The notes under the pieces: model-generated
The model's database searches: none
The model's input: only the letters and a program-made list of their open reading frames with translations
What the model was told of the DNA's origin: nothing
Assembly: GCA_963711635.1 (NCBI GenBank)
Contig: CAVQEZ010000002.1
Span: 1 to 64,000, forward strand
DNA length: 64,000 nucleotides
Origin: CADEED01 sp963711635
GTDB lineage: Bacteria > Pseudomonadota > Gammaproteobacteria > Steroidobacterales > Steroidobacteraceae
Reading direction: 5' to 3'
Translations under genes and position numbers: made by a program
Part shown: one piece after another, positions 1 to 8,866 of the stretch
How positions within the stretch are numbered: the first letter of the stretch is position 1
How the letters are laid out: the number at the start of each line of letters is the position of its first letter

Positions 1-398
1 GGGAGACGCAACGGTGCGCGGCCGTGGAAGAGGCCATCCAGCGCCGCCGGGAGGTGCGAGATACCTCGGACTTCGACCTCATCACGGAAGTCTTTCAGCA
101 CGTAGTGCGCGCACATGCTGTGTACGCCCTGCCCGAACGCACCGATGCCGCGTCGTGCCAGCTCGGTGTACATCACGGCCTCGTGGCGGAAGTCGCCGCC
201 ACCGCCGCCGTACTCGGCCGGCACATCTAACAACAGCAGGCCGGTGTCGCCCGCCTTGCGCCAGGTTTCGCGATCCACGTGATGCTGCTCGCGCCAGCGG
301 GCATCGTGCGGAACCATTTCGGTTTCGATGAAACGTACGACGGTGTCGCGGAAGACCTCGAGGTCGTCGTCCATCCAGGGAATGACATAGGGATTCAT
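1..398 (-). CDS. Acyl-CoA dehydrogenase, N-terminal fragment cut by the window edge
   Basis: The reading frame opens at an ATG at 398 (MNPYVIPWMDDDLEVF) and runs off the left edge. The visible 130 or so residues look like the N-terminal helical domain of an acyl-CoA dehydrogenase: an acidic start, a segment reading FRDTVVRFIETEMVPH, then GDTGLLLLDVPAEYGGGG, which matches the G-x-L-x-x-x-x-P-x-E-Y-G-G-G signature of the family, and a later GIGAFGQGVHSMCAHYVL helix. The enzymes are FAD-dependent and oxidise acyl-CoA in beta-oxidation or related degradation routes. The last residues near the edge (after about position 60) match the family poorly, so a frameshift there is possible. The substrate cannot be inferred. 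Confidence 0.75.
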   Translation of the reverse strand, partial: MNPYVIPWMDDDLEVFRDTVVRFIETEMVPHDARWREQHHVDRETWRKAGDTGLLLLDVPAEYGGGGGDFRHEAVMYTELARRGIGAFGQGVHSMCAHYVLKDFRDEVEVRGISHLPAALDGLFHGRAPLRL

Positions 399-440
399 GC
401 GGCGTTTTTAGCACGGTCGCGTGCCAAAAGCGCGACCCCG

Positions 441-2873
441 TCAATGCATGTTTGCGAGGCCGGTGAGCGCGAGATCGATCACGAGGGCCGGCTCGGCCTC
501 GATCACGGCGTGCATGCGGTACTGCGCTTGAAGTCGTAGTGGCCCTTGGCCCTGGCAGAGAGTGTTCGCTGCGCGCCCTCGCCCTTCAACGCAGCAGCGC
601 TGTCGAAATTTCCTTCGAACAGGGCCGAGCGCAGCGTGAGCGTCGCGGCGCGACCGGTGTCGAGCGCCAGCTCCGCCAGTCCGCATGTGTCCCAGGTGAT
701 GCCGACGGTGACGTCGCCGCGCGCGCGAATGCCCTGGACGCTGCCGCGGGCCAGGCCTCGGCAGCGCGGGCAGGATGTCGATCACACCGTGCTGGCTCTG
801 CAGCAGCATTTCGGCGATGCCGGCGGTGGCGCCGAAGTTGCCGTCGATCTGGAACGGCGGATGGGTGTCCCACAGATTGGGCAGCGTGCTGTCGTGCAGC
901 TGCCCCGCGAGCAGCTTGTGCGCGCGGTCGCCGTCGAGCAGCCGGGCCCAGAAGTTGATCTTCCACGCCTTGCTCCAGCCGGTGCCGCCGTCGCCGCGCG
1001 CGTCCAGCGTGGCGCGCGCGGCCTGGCCAGCTCGGGGTCTTTCACCGCGATCGATGGCCCGGCCCGGGTGCAGCGCGAACAGGTGCGAGACGTGCCGGTG
1101 ATCGTCCTTGGCATCGTCGAGTCCACCTTCCACTCCTGCAGCTGGCCCCACTTGCCGACGCGCAGGCCGCGGATCGAGTTTCGCGAGCGCGTCGTCGAGA
1201 CGTTTCGCGAAGGCCTTGTCACCGACGCGTCGCGCGGCCTCGGCCGCGTTGGTGAACAGGTCCCAGACGATCTGCTGCGACATGGCCGCACCGGCGGTGA
1301 ACGGCCCGTGCTCGGGCGAGTAGCTGGGACTGACGACCAGCTTGCCGTCGCGCGGATCGGTAACCAGCGTGTCCAGCCAGAATTCGCTGGCCTCCTTCAT
1401 CACCGGCCAGGCGCGCTGCTTCAGGAACTGCAGGTCGCCGCTGAAGCGGTAGTGCTCGTAGAAATGCTGCGCCAGCCAGGCGGCTGCTTCCGGCTGCCAG
1501 AACGCCGTGGGCCAGTCGATGGGCCCCACGTAACCCCAGGCATTGGTGTTGTGGAACATGGCCCAGCCCGGAGCGCCGAAGAAATGCTGCGCGGCGAGCC
1601 GGCCGGGCGGGACCAGGTGTTCGACGAAGTCGAAAAGCGGCTCGGCAGTCTCGGCGAGGTTGGCGACCTCGGCGGGCCAGTAGTTCATCTGCAGGTTGAT
1701 GTTGACGTGGTAGTCGGCGTTCCATGGCGGTGTCGCCTTGTCGTTCCACACGCCCTGCAGGTTGGCCGGCAGCGATCCGGCGCGCGAGGAGGCGATCAGC
1801 AGGTAGCGGCCATAGTTGAAGTACAGCTGCTCGAGCGCCCGGTCGGAGCCGGCGTTGCCGCCGCCGTATCCGGCCCGCAGCCGGTCCGTGGGTAGTTTGG
1901 TGGCGGCCGCGGCCAGATCGAGCTTCACGCGCTCGAACAGCGGTTGGTAGTCCTCGCCGTGCCGGCGCGCCAGCATCGAATACTGTTTTGCGGCCGCGGC
2001 GTTGGCATCCCGCACCGCGAGCGCAGCGGGGTCCGCGCTGCCATCGCGGTAGTCCGGATAACGCATGCGGTAGTTGGTGCGCGCGGCCAGCACGAAGACG
2101 ACCGCGCAATCGCCCTCGAAGGTCAAGGCATCGCCATCGGCCTGCACCGAGCCGCACTGGGGAATCAGCAGCAGTGCGACGCCGTACTCGAGACCGTTCG
2201 ACTTGAGCGCGCCGGAAACTACTAGCCGCGCGCCGGTCTTGCCGGTTTCGATGCGCGTCTCGGCCGTGCGATTGTCGGGCACGGCGAAACGCATGCGCAG
2301 CTTCTGCGGATTGGTGCTGACCAGGCGGCCCACCAGCACCTGGTCCGGATAGGAAACGAAGTAATCGCGCAGGAAACCGGTGAATCCCTGTTGGTATCTC
2401 ACGCGCGCCATCGCGGACTTCAGGTCCAGCTCACGCCGATAGCCGGCGATTTCACCCTGCGCGCCGGAGCTCTCGATGATCAGATCCCCGAAGCTCTGGT
2501 AGTCGCCGTAGTTGTGCATCTTGCGGCCCAGCTGTTTGGCCACGGCCTCGGGCTCGAGCGTCGCGCCCTCGAGCAATCGTTTGCCGATGCTGGTCACCAA
2601 TGCCGCCTGCGACTGCGCCGGCAGGCCGTAGTCATAGCCTCCCTCGGCGCCCGGCCCTCCCGTCCACAGCGACTTCTCCGAGATCTGCAGTCGCTCGGAC
2701 TGCACCCCTCCAAAGACCATCGCGCCCATGCGGCCATTGCCGATGGGCAGGGCTTCCTTCTCCCAGTCGGTGGCGGGCTTGTCGTACCACATCACCGTGC
2801 TCTCGGCGCCCCAGCTCAGGGACGCAAGAGCCATCAGACAGCCACAGACAGTTAGGCGAATGGAATGGCGCAT
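441..2873 (-). CDS. Secreted alpha-L-fucosidase-like glycoside hydrolase, family GH95 (frameshifted C-terminal third)
   Basis: The protein starts with a signal peptide (MRHSIRLTVCGCLMALASLS, cleavage after a W-G-A segment) and continues with the GH95 opening WYDKPATDWEKEALPIGNGR, where the family has W-x-x-P-A-x-x-W-x-E-A-L-P-I-G-N-G-R. The catalytic region is readable: HVNINLQMNYWPAE carries the paired Asn, PSYSPEHGPF the candidate acid Glu, and PFQIDGNFGATAGI the conserved Asp described for the bifidobacterial 1,2-alpha-fucosidase AfcA. The frame is disturbed in at least three places: about 1120-1165, where another frame reads VGKWGQLQEWKVD, about 1050, and about 745, after DILPALP. The true stop is therefore uncertain and may lie near 505 rather than 441. 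Export suggests cleavage of plant, algal or host fucosides in the periplasm or outside the cell. Confidence 0.85.
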   Translation of the reverse strand: MRHSIRLTVCGCLMALASLSWGAESTVMWYDKPATDWEKEALPIGNGRMGAMVFGGVQSERLQISEKSLWTGGPGAEGGYDYGLPAQSQAALVTSIGKRLLEGATLEPEAVAKQLGRKMHNYGDYQSFGDLIIESSGAQGEIAGYRRELDLKSAMARVRYQQGFTGFLRDYFVSYPDQVLVGRLVSTNPQKLRMRFAVPDNRTAETRIETGKTGARLVVSGALKSNGLEYGVALLLIPQCGSVQADGDALTFEGDCAVVFVLAARTNYRMRYPDYRDGSADPAALAVRDANAAAAKQYSMLARRHGEDYQPLFERVKLDLAAAATKLPTDRLRAGYGGGNAGSDRALEQLYFNYGRYLLIASSRAGSLPANLQGVWNDKATPPWNADYHVNINLQMNYWPAEVANLAETAEPLFDFVEHLVPPGRLAAQHFFGAPGWAMFHNTNAWGYVGPIDWPTAFWQPEAAAWLAQHFYEHYRFSGDLQFLKQRAWPVMKEASEFWLDTLVTDPRDGKLVVSPSYSPEHGPFTAGAAMSQQIVWDLFTNAAEAARRVGDKAFAKRLDDALAKLDPRPARRQVGPAAGVEGGLDDAKDDHRHVSHLFALHPGRAIDRGERPRAGQAARATLDARGDGGTGWSKAWKINFWARLLDGDRAHKLLAGQLHDSTLPNLWDTHPPFQIDGNFGATAGIAEMLLQSQHGVIDILPALPRPGPRQRPGHSRARRRHRRHHLGHMRTGGAGARHRSRRDAHAALGPVRRKFRQRCCVEGRGRAANTLCQGQGPLRLQAQYRMHAVIEAEPALVIDLALTGLANMH

Positions 2874-2928
2874 CGACCCCCCGTTGCAGCGCGGGATGAT
2901 AGTGCCACATCGGCGCGCGATTCATGGC

Positions 2929-3468
2929 TCAGGGCGCATTGCGAGCGTGCTTCGCCCAGCCACCGCGCGGCTGCCGGTAGTTTCCCAGCCGAACCGCGTT
3001 CGACATGGCAATCGAAACCACCACCACATTCGGATCCCATGAGAGAACTTCACCGTTCGACGTACTGAAAAAGGCGCGATAACAGCGAATGTGACGGTTG
3101 CCATTCGCACCGCGCAAATCGGCATCGGAAAGCGACCGTGAACCCGACTCATGCGGATGGGTGTGCCACTCGCCCAGTACCTTTGCCCCTGCTGGAATTT
3201 TTTCCGCTGCGCGGCGGGTATTCACTTCGCACGGCTCTGTCCAGCGGCACACGATTCCGCGCGTGGTTGCGCTGCCGATCGTCCGGTCGACGCGGTAGAC
3301 GAATCCAAAGTGTTCACGCTTCCGGGACAGCGGACCGTGAATGCGGAATTGCTCGAGAACATGCGCCTCGACTTCCGCCGTGAAGCATTCCTGGGACTCT
3401 TCCGCCCGGCAGGCACTCGCGATGATGCCAAGCAGCAAGGACCAGGACGCGCGCCTGAGGTATTTCAT
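2929..3468 (-). CDS. Secreted JAMM/MPN-like (DUF4329-type) protein
   Basis: I chose the ATG at 3468 because an AAGGAG lies seven bases upstream. An in-frame ATG at 3483 would put that AAGGAG inside the gene. The product begins with a signal peptide or lipoprotein-like stretch (KYLRRASWSLLLGIIASAC). The key motif is GEWHTHPHESGSRSLSDADL: H-x-H-P followed by S-x-x-D, the zinc ligands and catalytic serine of the JAMM metalloprotease fold, with a preceding Glu. Bacterial proteins of this type, often called DUF4329, are found as isolated exported proteins and in polymorphic toxin contexts. Six cysteines or fewer are present and no partner gene is adjacent. Peptidase activity is inference. Confidence 0.6.
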   Translation of the reverse strand: MKYLRRASWSLLLGIIASACRAEESQECFTAEVEAHVLEQFRIHGPLSRKREHFGFVYRVDRTIGSATTRGIVCRWTEPCEVNTRRAAEKIPAGAKVLGEWHTHPHESGSRSLSDADLRGANGNRHIRCYRAFFSTSNGEVLSWDPNVVVVSIAMSNAVRLGNYRQPRGGWAKHARNAP

Positions 3469-3652
3469 GGATGGCTCCTTCAACAGTCTCGAAACCCAGG
3501 CAGAGACGTGCTCTGCCCGCGTTACCGTTGTGCCGGGCGCCCGCGTCCCGGTCCTGAAGGAGCCTCGAAGCTCGCTGAAAGCTTTTTGAAAGACTGTTTG
3601 AAGTTACTTAGAAGAAATCTTGAAGGTGCGTAAGACGCAACCGGGGGCTACG

Positions 3653-3658
3653 TATACT
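3653..3658 (+). promoter_or_regulatory. Candidate -10 element for the CadC-like regulator
   Basis: TATACT lies 27 bases before the TTG start of the regulator gene, in the 200-bp gap between divergent genes. No good -35 sits at the usual spacing; TTGAAG at 3620 is 27 bases upstream, which is too far. A GGGAGG ribosome site follows at about 3673. Confidence 0.3.
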
Positions 3659-3684
3659 GGTATCAATCCGTCGGGAGGCCAGGC

Positions 3685-5967
3685 TTGACGATTTCCGGAC
3701 GTTTTCGAATCGGCGAGTGGTCGGTCGATCCCGCGCTCGATGAGATTTCGCGCGGCGCGGAAGTGGTCAAGCTCGAGCCGCGCATGATGCGTCTGCTGTG
3801 CCGGCTGGCCGAATCCCGCAGCCAGGTCGTCAGCTACCAGGACTTGCTGGACAGCGTCTGGGCCGGCGTGGTCGTCGGGCCGGCGTCGGTCTACCAGGGG
3901 GTCTCGGCGCTGCGCAGGATTCTGGGGGACACCGGCGACACGCCTACCTACATCGCCACCGTCTCTCGCAAGGGCTATCGCCTCGTCGCCCCGGTCGAAA
4001 TGCCGGCCGGCAGCTCGACGGCGCAGGACGATGCCGGCACACCGTCGGCGACCCCCGTTCCGTCCCGCCGCATGACGCGCCGTGGCGCGGCCGCCCTCGC
4101 TTTGGCGATCGTCACGATTGCTGCCACTCTCTACCTGGTTCTGGCGCCTCGAAAGAATGAGGAATCAGCCGCACAGGCCACGCGAGCCGCACCCGCCTGG
4201 CCGTCCCCGGATCTGCCATCGCTGTCGATCCTGCCTCTGCAAGCCTCGACGCCAGGCGCGCCGAACGAGCTGTTTGCGGCCACGGTCACCGACCTGCTCC
4301 AGGACCGCCTGATGACGCAGAAGGGGCTGCTGCTCGTATCGCTGTTGTCGGCCGGAAAACTGGGTGAGCCCGGCGCCGACGTACGTGAGCTCGGCAGGCG
4401 CCTGCACGTCAAATACGTGTTGCGCGGCGAGGCGGCGCGCGATGAGGATCGCCTGCGAATCGACCTCATGCTGGTGGATACCGTGACCGCCGCGCCCCTC
4501 TGGTCGCAGAGCTACACGCGCGCCGCGCACGACATCGACACGCTGCGCGAAGAGATCATCTCGCACCTCGGCACGCGACTGGGGTTGCGTATGACCCCGG
4601 CCGGCAGATCACCGGTCAACCTCGAGGCTCACGAGGAATACATGCGGGGTCTGCGCGAGTACCAGAGATTCACCACGCAAAGCTTTCGCGCCTCGCGCGA
4701 CATCTTTCAGCGCGCCACCGAGCTATACCCGGACTATGCACACAACTATTTCGGATTGGCCATCGCGGTGAAAATGTTCCAGTGGTACCCGGATCCACGG
4801 GACACCGGGATCGCGGAGCGGTGGGTGGACCTCCAGCGCACCGCACTCGATCGCGCACTCGCACTGGATCCGGAATTTGGCCAGACCATCATCGAACGCG
4901 CGACGATCACGCGGGATCCCCGCCAGGCAGAACAGATGTTCATTCGTGGCATGGACCTGGCACCCAGCTACGGCTTTGGTCCATACCACTACACCCAGTT
5001 CCTGCTGGCGAACGGCCGGGACGGCGAAGCGATTTCCGTGATCGATCGCGGCCTGCGCATCGACCCACTCAACTCGACCCTGATGGGGTTCAAGGCGGCC
5101 TTCCTGAGAGATTACCGTGGCGACATCGCCGGGCAAGAAGCGCTATTGCGCGAAGTACTCGCGAACAGTCCGAACGATGCGCCCGCTGCAATCGCGCTCG
5201 GCTGGTCGCGATTCGCGTTGAGCGGGGAGACCGCGGACGGCATCTACATCCTCGAGCGCGAGGTCGAGCGCGATCCGGCCGGGTATCTGGTCCGGCAAGC
5301 CGCAGCCATGGCCTATCTCGATGTGGACGATCCGGCCGCGGCCGAATCGGTGGGCAAAGGAATACCGCTCGCCGCGCTGTTGGTCGCCCAGTACCGCCGC
5401 GCAGCGCATCCCCTCGCGTCTTTCCCTGCCGATGAATTCTCGAGATGGCAAGGCCATGGTCAGCCGTCGTTCAACCCGGTCGCAAATGCGGTGCGTGATG
5501 AGGCCCTGGCAACCGGCCAATATGCAGGCGCACTCGACGGGTTCGAGAAAGCCAGATCCGCAAACCCGAAGGGCGGACTGAGTATGGCGAGCCTGAATCT
5601 CGTGTATGCGCACACGCTCATCCTGTCTGGCGACACCGAGCGCGGCCACGCACTCGCAAGGTCGTTATTGCACCTGTTCGAAGTCGAACAGGTCGGGCGC
5701 CCGCCGAATTGCTTTGCGCGCAATCGCGCCATGGCCTACGCGTTGCTCGGAGACGATGAGCGCGCAATCGCCGAACTCTCCGCGAGCGTGCAGCACGACG
5801 ATCTCACGAACTGGTGGTACACCGCCGAGCTCGATCCGCTGTTCGCGCGCCTGCGCAAAGACCCGCGCTTCCAGGCCCTGGCGGAAACAGCCAGCCAACA
5901 TCGCACCAACCAGCGTGCGTTGCTCGACGAGATGAGGCGCAAGGGCGAAGTGCCGCAGCGGCCTTAG
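3685..5967 (+). CDS. CadC/ToxR-like membrane transcriptional regulator with TPR-type periplasmic region
   Basis: The start is a TTG preceded by GGGAGG. Residues 1-105 form an OmpR/PhoB-type winged helix (GEWSVDPALDEISRGAE, then LEPRMMRLLCRLAESRSQVV, SVYQGVSALRRILGD and the closing IATVSRKGYRLVAPV). A single membrane helix follows at about residues 132-154 (AAALALAIVTIAATLYLVLA). After it comes a FlgO/TolB-like segment (SLSILPLQASTPGAPNELFA, then VKYVLRGEAAR) and a long alpha-helical repeat region to residue 760 that looks like TPRs. This is the usual plan of one-component regulators that bind DNA inside and sense outside. The stop TAG is directly abutted by the stop of the convergent GGDEF-EAL gene. 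The target genes and signal are unknown. Confidence 0.85.
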   Translation: MTISGRFRIGEWSVDPALDEISRGAEVVKLEPRMMRLLCRLAESRSQVVSYQDLLDSVWAGVVVGPASVYQGVSALRRILGDTGDTPTYIATVSRKGYRLVAPVEMPAGSSTAQDDAGTPSATPVPSRRMTRRGAAALALAIVTIAATLYLVLAPRKNEESAAQATRAAPAWPSPDLPSLSILPLQASTPGAPNELFAATVTDLLQDRLMTQKGLLLVSLLSAGKLGEPGADVRELGRRLHVKYVLRGEAARDEDRLRIDLMLVDTVTAAPLWSQSYTRAAHDIDTLREEIISHLGTRLGLRMTPAGRSPVNLEAHEEYMRGLREYQRFTTQSFRASRDIFQRATELYPDYAHNYFGLAIAVKMFQWYPDPRDTGIAERWVDLQRTALDRALALDPEFGQTIIERATITRDPRQAEQMFIRGMDLAPSYGFGPYHYTQFLLANGRDGEAISVIDRGLRIDPLNSTLMGFKAAFLRDYRGDIAGQEALLREVLANSPNDAPAAIALGWSRFALSGETADGIYILEREVERDPAGYLVRQAAAMAYLDVDDPAAAESVGKGIPLAALLVAQYRRAAHPLASFPADEFSRWQGHGQPSFNPVANAVRDEALATGQYAGALDGFEKARSANPKGGLSMASLNLVYAHTLILSGDTERGHALARSLLHLFEVEQVGRPPNCFARNRAMAYALLGDDERAIAELSASVQHDDLTNWWYTAELDPLFARLRKDPRFQALAETASQHRTNQRALLDEMRRKGEVPQRP

Positions 5968-8712
5968 CTAGGCGTTCACGGCCTTCAGGACGCGCTGCGG
6001 CTGGGCGATGCCATAGCCTTGCGCATAGTCGACGCCCAGCGAGGTGAGCATCTGGATGATCTCGGCGTTCTCGGCGAATTCCGCGATGGTCTTTTTACCG
6101 GTCAAATGGCCGATTTCGTTGATGGAACGCACCATCTCGCGGTCGATGGGATCGTGCAGGATTTCGCGCACGAAGCTGCCGTCGATCTTGAGGAAATCCA
6201 CCGGGAAGTGCTTGAGGTAGCCGAACGACGAGAGGCCGGTACCGAAGTCGTCGAGCGCGAAGCGGCAACCCAGCTCGCGCAGCGCCTGGATGAAGCGGTT
6301 CGCCTGGCTGAAGCTGGCCACCGCGGCCGTCTCGGTGATTTCGAAGCAGATCTTCGCCGCGTCGATGCCGCTCTTCTGGAACTGCTCGATGACGAAGGGC
6401 AGGAACTTGTCGTCGCCCAGGCTCTGTCCGGACAGGTTGATCGAGCACATGGCGAGCTTCTCGCGCTCATCGGCCTCGCTGACCAGCCAGCGCAGCGCGT
6501 TTTCGATGACCCAGCGGTCGATGGCCGGTGTCAGGCCATAGCGCTCGGCCGCGGCGATGAAGTTGTCCGGCGACACCATGCGCCCCGATTCGTCGCGCAT
6601 GCGCAGCAGCAGCTCGTAGTGCTGCCCGGGCTCGGCGCGCTGCAGGGGCTGGATCTGCATGCGATACAGCTCGAAGCGGCCCTCTTCCAGCGCCGAGTTG
6701 ATGCGCGCGGCCCATTGCATCTCGCGCCGGCGGCGCATGAGCTCGATGTCGTTCTCGGCGAAGCTGTGCACGCGGTTGCGGCCGGCTTCCTTGGCGGCCG
6801 CGCAGGCGGAATCCGCGGCCGAAAGTATGGAAGCCACGTCCTCGTTGTCGGCGGCAATGGGCACCACGCCAACGGACGCGCCCAGGCGGAACACGCGGTC
6901 TTCCCAGGTGAAGCGGAAATTGCGCACGGCTTCGCGCATCACTTCGGCGGTGCGCAAGGCTTCATCCAGCGAGCAGGCCTCGAGCAGAATTCCAAACTCA
7001 TCGCCACCGAGGCGGGCGAGAGTATCCCGCCAGCGCACCTTGCTCTTCAGCAGCGCGCCCACCTGGCCCAACAACACGTCGCCGGCCGAATGGCCGCAGG
7101 TGTCGTTGATGATCTTGAACTGGTCGATGTCGAGGTAGCACAGCGCGTAGCTGCTCTCCCTCGCCTTGGCGCTCTTGAGCGCGCGCTCCACGCGGCTCTC
7201 GAACTCACGGCGGTTCACGAGACCGGTGAGCAAGTCATGCGAGGCGTGGTACGACAGGCGGCGGTTCAACTCGCGCGACTCGGTCACGTCGTGGAACACC
7301 AGCACGCCGCCCGAAACCTGGCCCGCGCCATCGCGGATCGGCGCCGCGGTGCTCTCGACGTACAGCTCATTGCCGTCGCGTCGGATCAGCAGCATCGGGC
7401 GCACGCTCTTGATCGGTCGGGTGCGACGAATCGAGACACTCAGCGGATTCTCGAGCGGCTCGCAGGTTTCCTCGTGGAACGCCCGGTAGATTTCTTCGAT
7501 GGGCCGGCCCATGGCGTCTTCGAGGCGCCAGCCGGTGAGCTGCTCGGCCACGGGATTGATGTAATCCACCGTGGAGCTCGCATCGGTGGTGATGACGCCG
7601 TCACCGATGGACTGCAGCGTGATCTGCGCGCTCTCCTTCTCGCGGAACAGCGCTTCCTCGTAGAGCTTGCGCTCGGTGATGTCGAGCTCGACACCGACCA
7701 GGCGCAGCAATCGGCCGTGCTCGTCCACGCGCGCCTTGGCGCGGCTCACCACCCAGCGCCAGTCGCCGTTGCGGTGTTTCATGCGATGCACGGATTCGAA
7801 AATCGGGCTCTTGCCGGCCACGTGATCGCGGATCGCGCTCTGCACGCGCGACATGTCTTCCGGATGCACCAGGCTGCGCCAATCGGGTGAGTCGAGCTGG
7901 GCGTCGACCGGATATCCCAGCATCTGCTTCCAGCGCGGCGAGAAGTGGACTTCGTTGCTCTCGATGTCGAAGTCCCACAGACCGTCGTTGGCCGCGCCCT
8001 GCGCCAGTTCCAGGCGTTCCTCGAGCTTGTGCAGGCGCTGCTCGATGCGCAGCTTCTCCAGCCCGGTGGCCATCGAATTGCCCAGAAGCTTCAGCAGCAA
8101 CTGCAGGTTCACGTCCCAGGCCCCGCGCGGTAGCGCGTTGGCGAGGCCGAGGATGCCCGCCGGCTGCCCCAGCACGCGGATGCAGATCATCAGCACCGAG
8201 CCGATGGACAGCTCGGCAAGGCGCCGGGCTTCGACCTGCTGGTCTTTGCGCGGCGCCGCGGTGTCGCGGATCTCGCAGAGCCTGAGATGGTCCAGGCGGC
8301 CCTTGAGCCAGGGATAGGTTTCGAGCGTGACCGAGCGCCAGGCCTCGACGCGGCACTGTGCCAGCGCGCCATGCGCGGCGTAGACCTCTTCGATGCTGGT
8401 CCCGTCGGCACCGAACATCCACACGAAGGCGGTATCGACTCCGGAGGAATCGCGCAGGGAATTCAGGCTCTCACGCATGACGCTGTCCACAGAGCCGCGA
8501 CGCAGGTTCTGCAGGTCGATGGCAATCTTGGTGCAGGCGATGTCGACGCCGAGGGTCGGCTTTCCACCGCGCGCGGACCACACTCCCGTCGCAAAGACGT
8601 CTGATGAGGTCAGATCACCAGGATGTTCAGGTGCTTGAGCCACTCTTCTCCCTGACTTCGGTGATGGCCGTGGGCACGCTACTCCCTTGTTCCATAAGGC
8701 GCGACGATGCAC
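5968..8712 (-). CDS. GAF-PAS-PAS-GGDEF-EAL cyclic-di-GMP signalling protein
   Basis: Domain order by sequence: a GAF-like N-terminal region (about 55-215), two PAS domains (RLELAQGAANDGLWDFDIES; ITLQSIGDGVITTDASSTVD), a diguanylate cyclase domain with intact RLGGDEFGILL near residue 570, and a phosphodiesterase domain (about 660-900). In the EAL domain the signature is ELL within YELLLRMRD, with SINLSGQ, FEITET, DDFGTGLSSFGYLK and the FLKIDGSFV segment all present, so the catalytic metal ligands look complete. Both making and breaking c-di-GMP is therefore possible, controlled by the sensory domains. No membrane helix is apparent, so it is probably cytosolic. The first 50 residues lack family features, and a start downstream of 8712 is quite possible. 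Confidence 0.85.
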   Translation of the reverse strand: MHRRALWNKGVACPRPSPKSGRRVAQAPEHPGDLTSSDVFATGVWSARGGKPTLGVDIACTKIAIDLQNLRRGSVDSVMRESLNSLRDSSGVDTAFVWMFGADGTSIEEVYAAHGALAQCRVEAWRSVTLETYPWLKGRLDHLRLCEIRDTAAPRKDQQVEARRLAELSIGSVLMICIRVLGQPAGILGLANALPRGAWDVNLQLLLKLLGNSMATGLEKLRIEQRLHKLEERLELAQGAANDGLWDFDIESNEVHFSPRWKQMLGYPVDAQLDSPDWRSLVHPEDMSRVQSAIRDHVAGKSPIFESVHRMKHRNGDWRWVVSRAKARVDEHGRLLRLVGVELDITERKLYEEALFREKESAQITLQSIGDGVITTDASSTVDYINPVAEQLTGWRLEDAMGRPIEEIYRAFHEETCEPLENPLSVSIRRTRPIKSVRPMLLIRRDGNELYVESTAAPIRDGAGQVSGGVLVFHDVTESRELNRRLSYHASHDLLTGLVNRREFESRVERALKSAKARESSYALCYLDIDQFKIINDTCGHSAGDVLLGQVGALLKSKVRWRDTLARLGGDEFGILLEACSLDEALRTAEVMREAVRNFRFTWEDRVFRLGASVGVVPIAADNEDVASILSAADSACAAAKEAGRNRVHSFAENDIELMRRRREMQWAARINSALEEGRFELYRMQIQPLQRAEPGQHYELLLRMRDESGRMVSPDNFIAAAERYGLTPAIDRWVIENALRWLVSEADEREKLAMCSINLSGQSLGDDKFLPFVIEQFQKSGIDAAKICFEITETAAVASFSQANRFIQALRELGCRFALDDFGTGLSSFGYLKHFPVDFLKIDGSFVREILHDPIDREMVRSINEIGHLTGKKTIAEFAENAEIIQMLTSLGVDYAQGYGIAQPQRVLKAVNA

Positions 8713-8866
8713 CCCACAGATTCGCTGTGCGCGACCTCATCAAAGTTGCGCAGCATTCTGTCATAAGTTTGGAGGAACTCAAGCTAAGTCCAAGCGCCAA
8801 CTGAGAATAGCTTTCACTCGCTTGATCGAATCTCGCGCAAGCAAGCGGACATAACACGCTGCGCCA

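Noticed and set aside
6019..7890. Long open frame of 623 codons on the + strand
   Set aside because: It lies wholly opposite the clear GGDEF-EAL gene and has the repetitive Ala/Arg/Glu/Val-rich composition of an antisense frame in GC-rich DNA.
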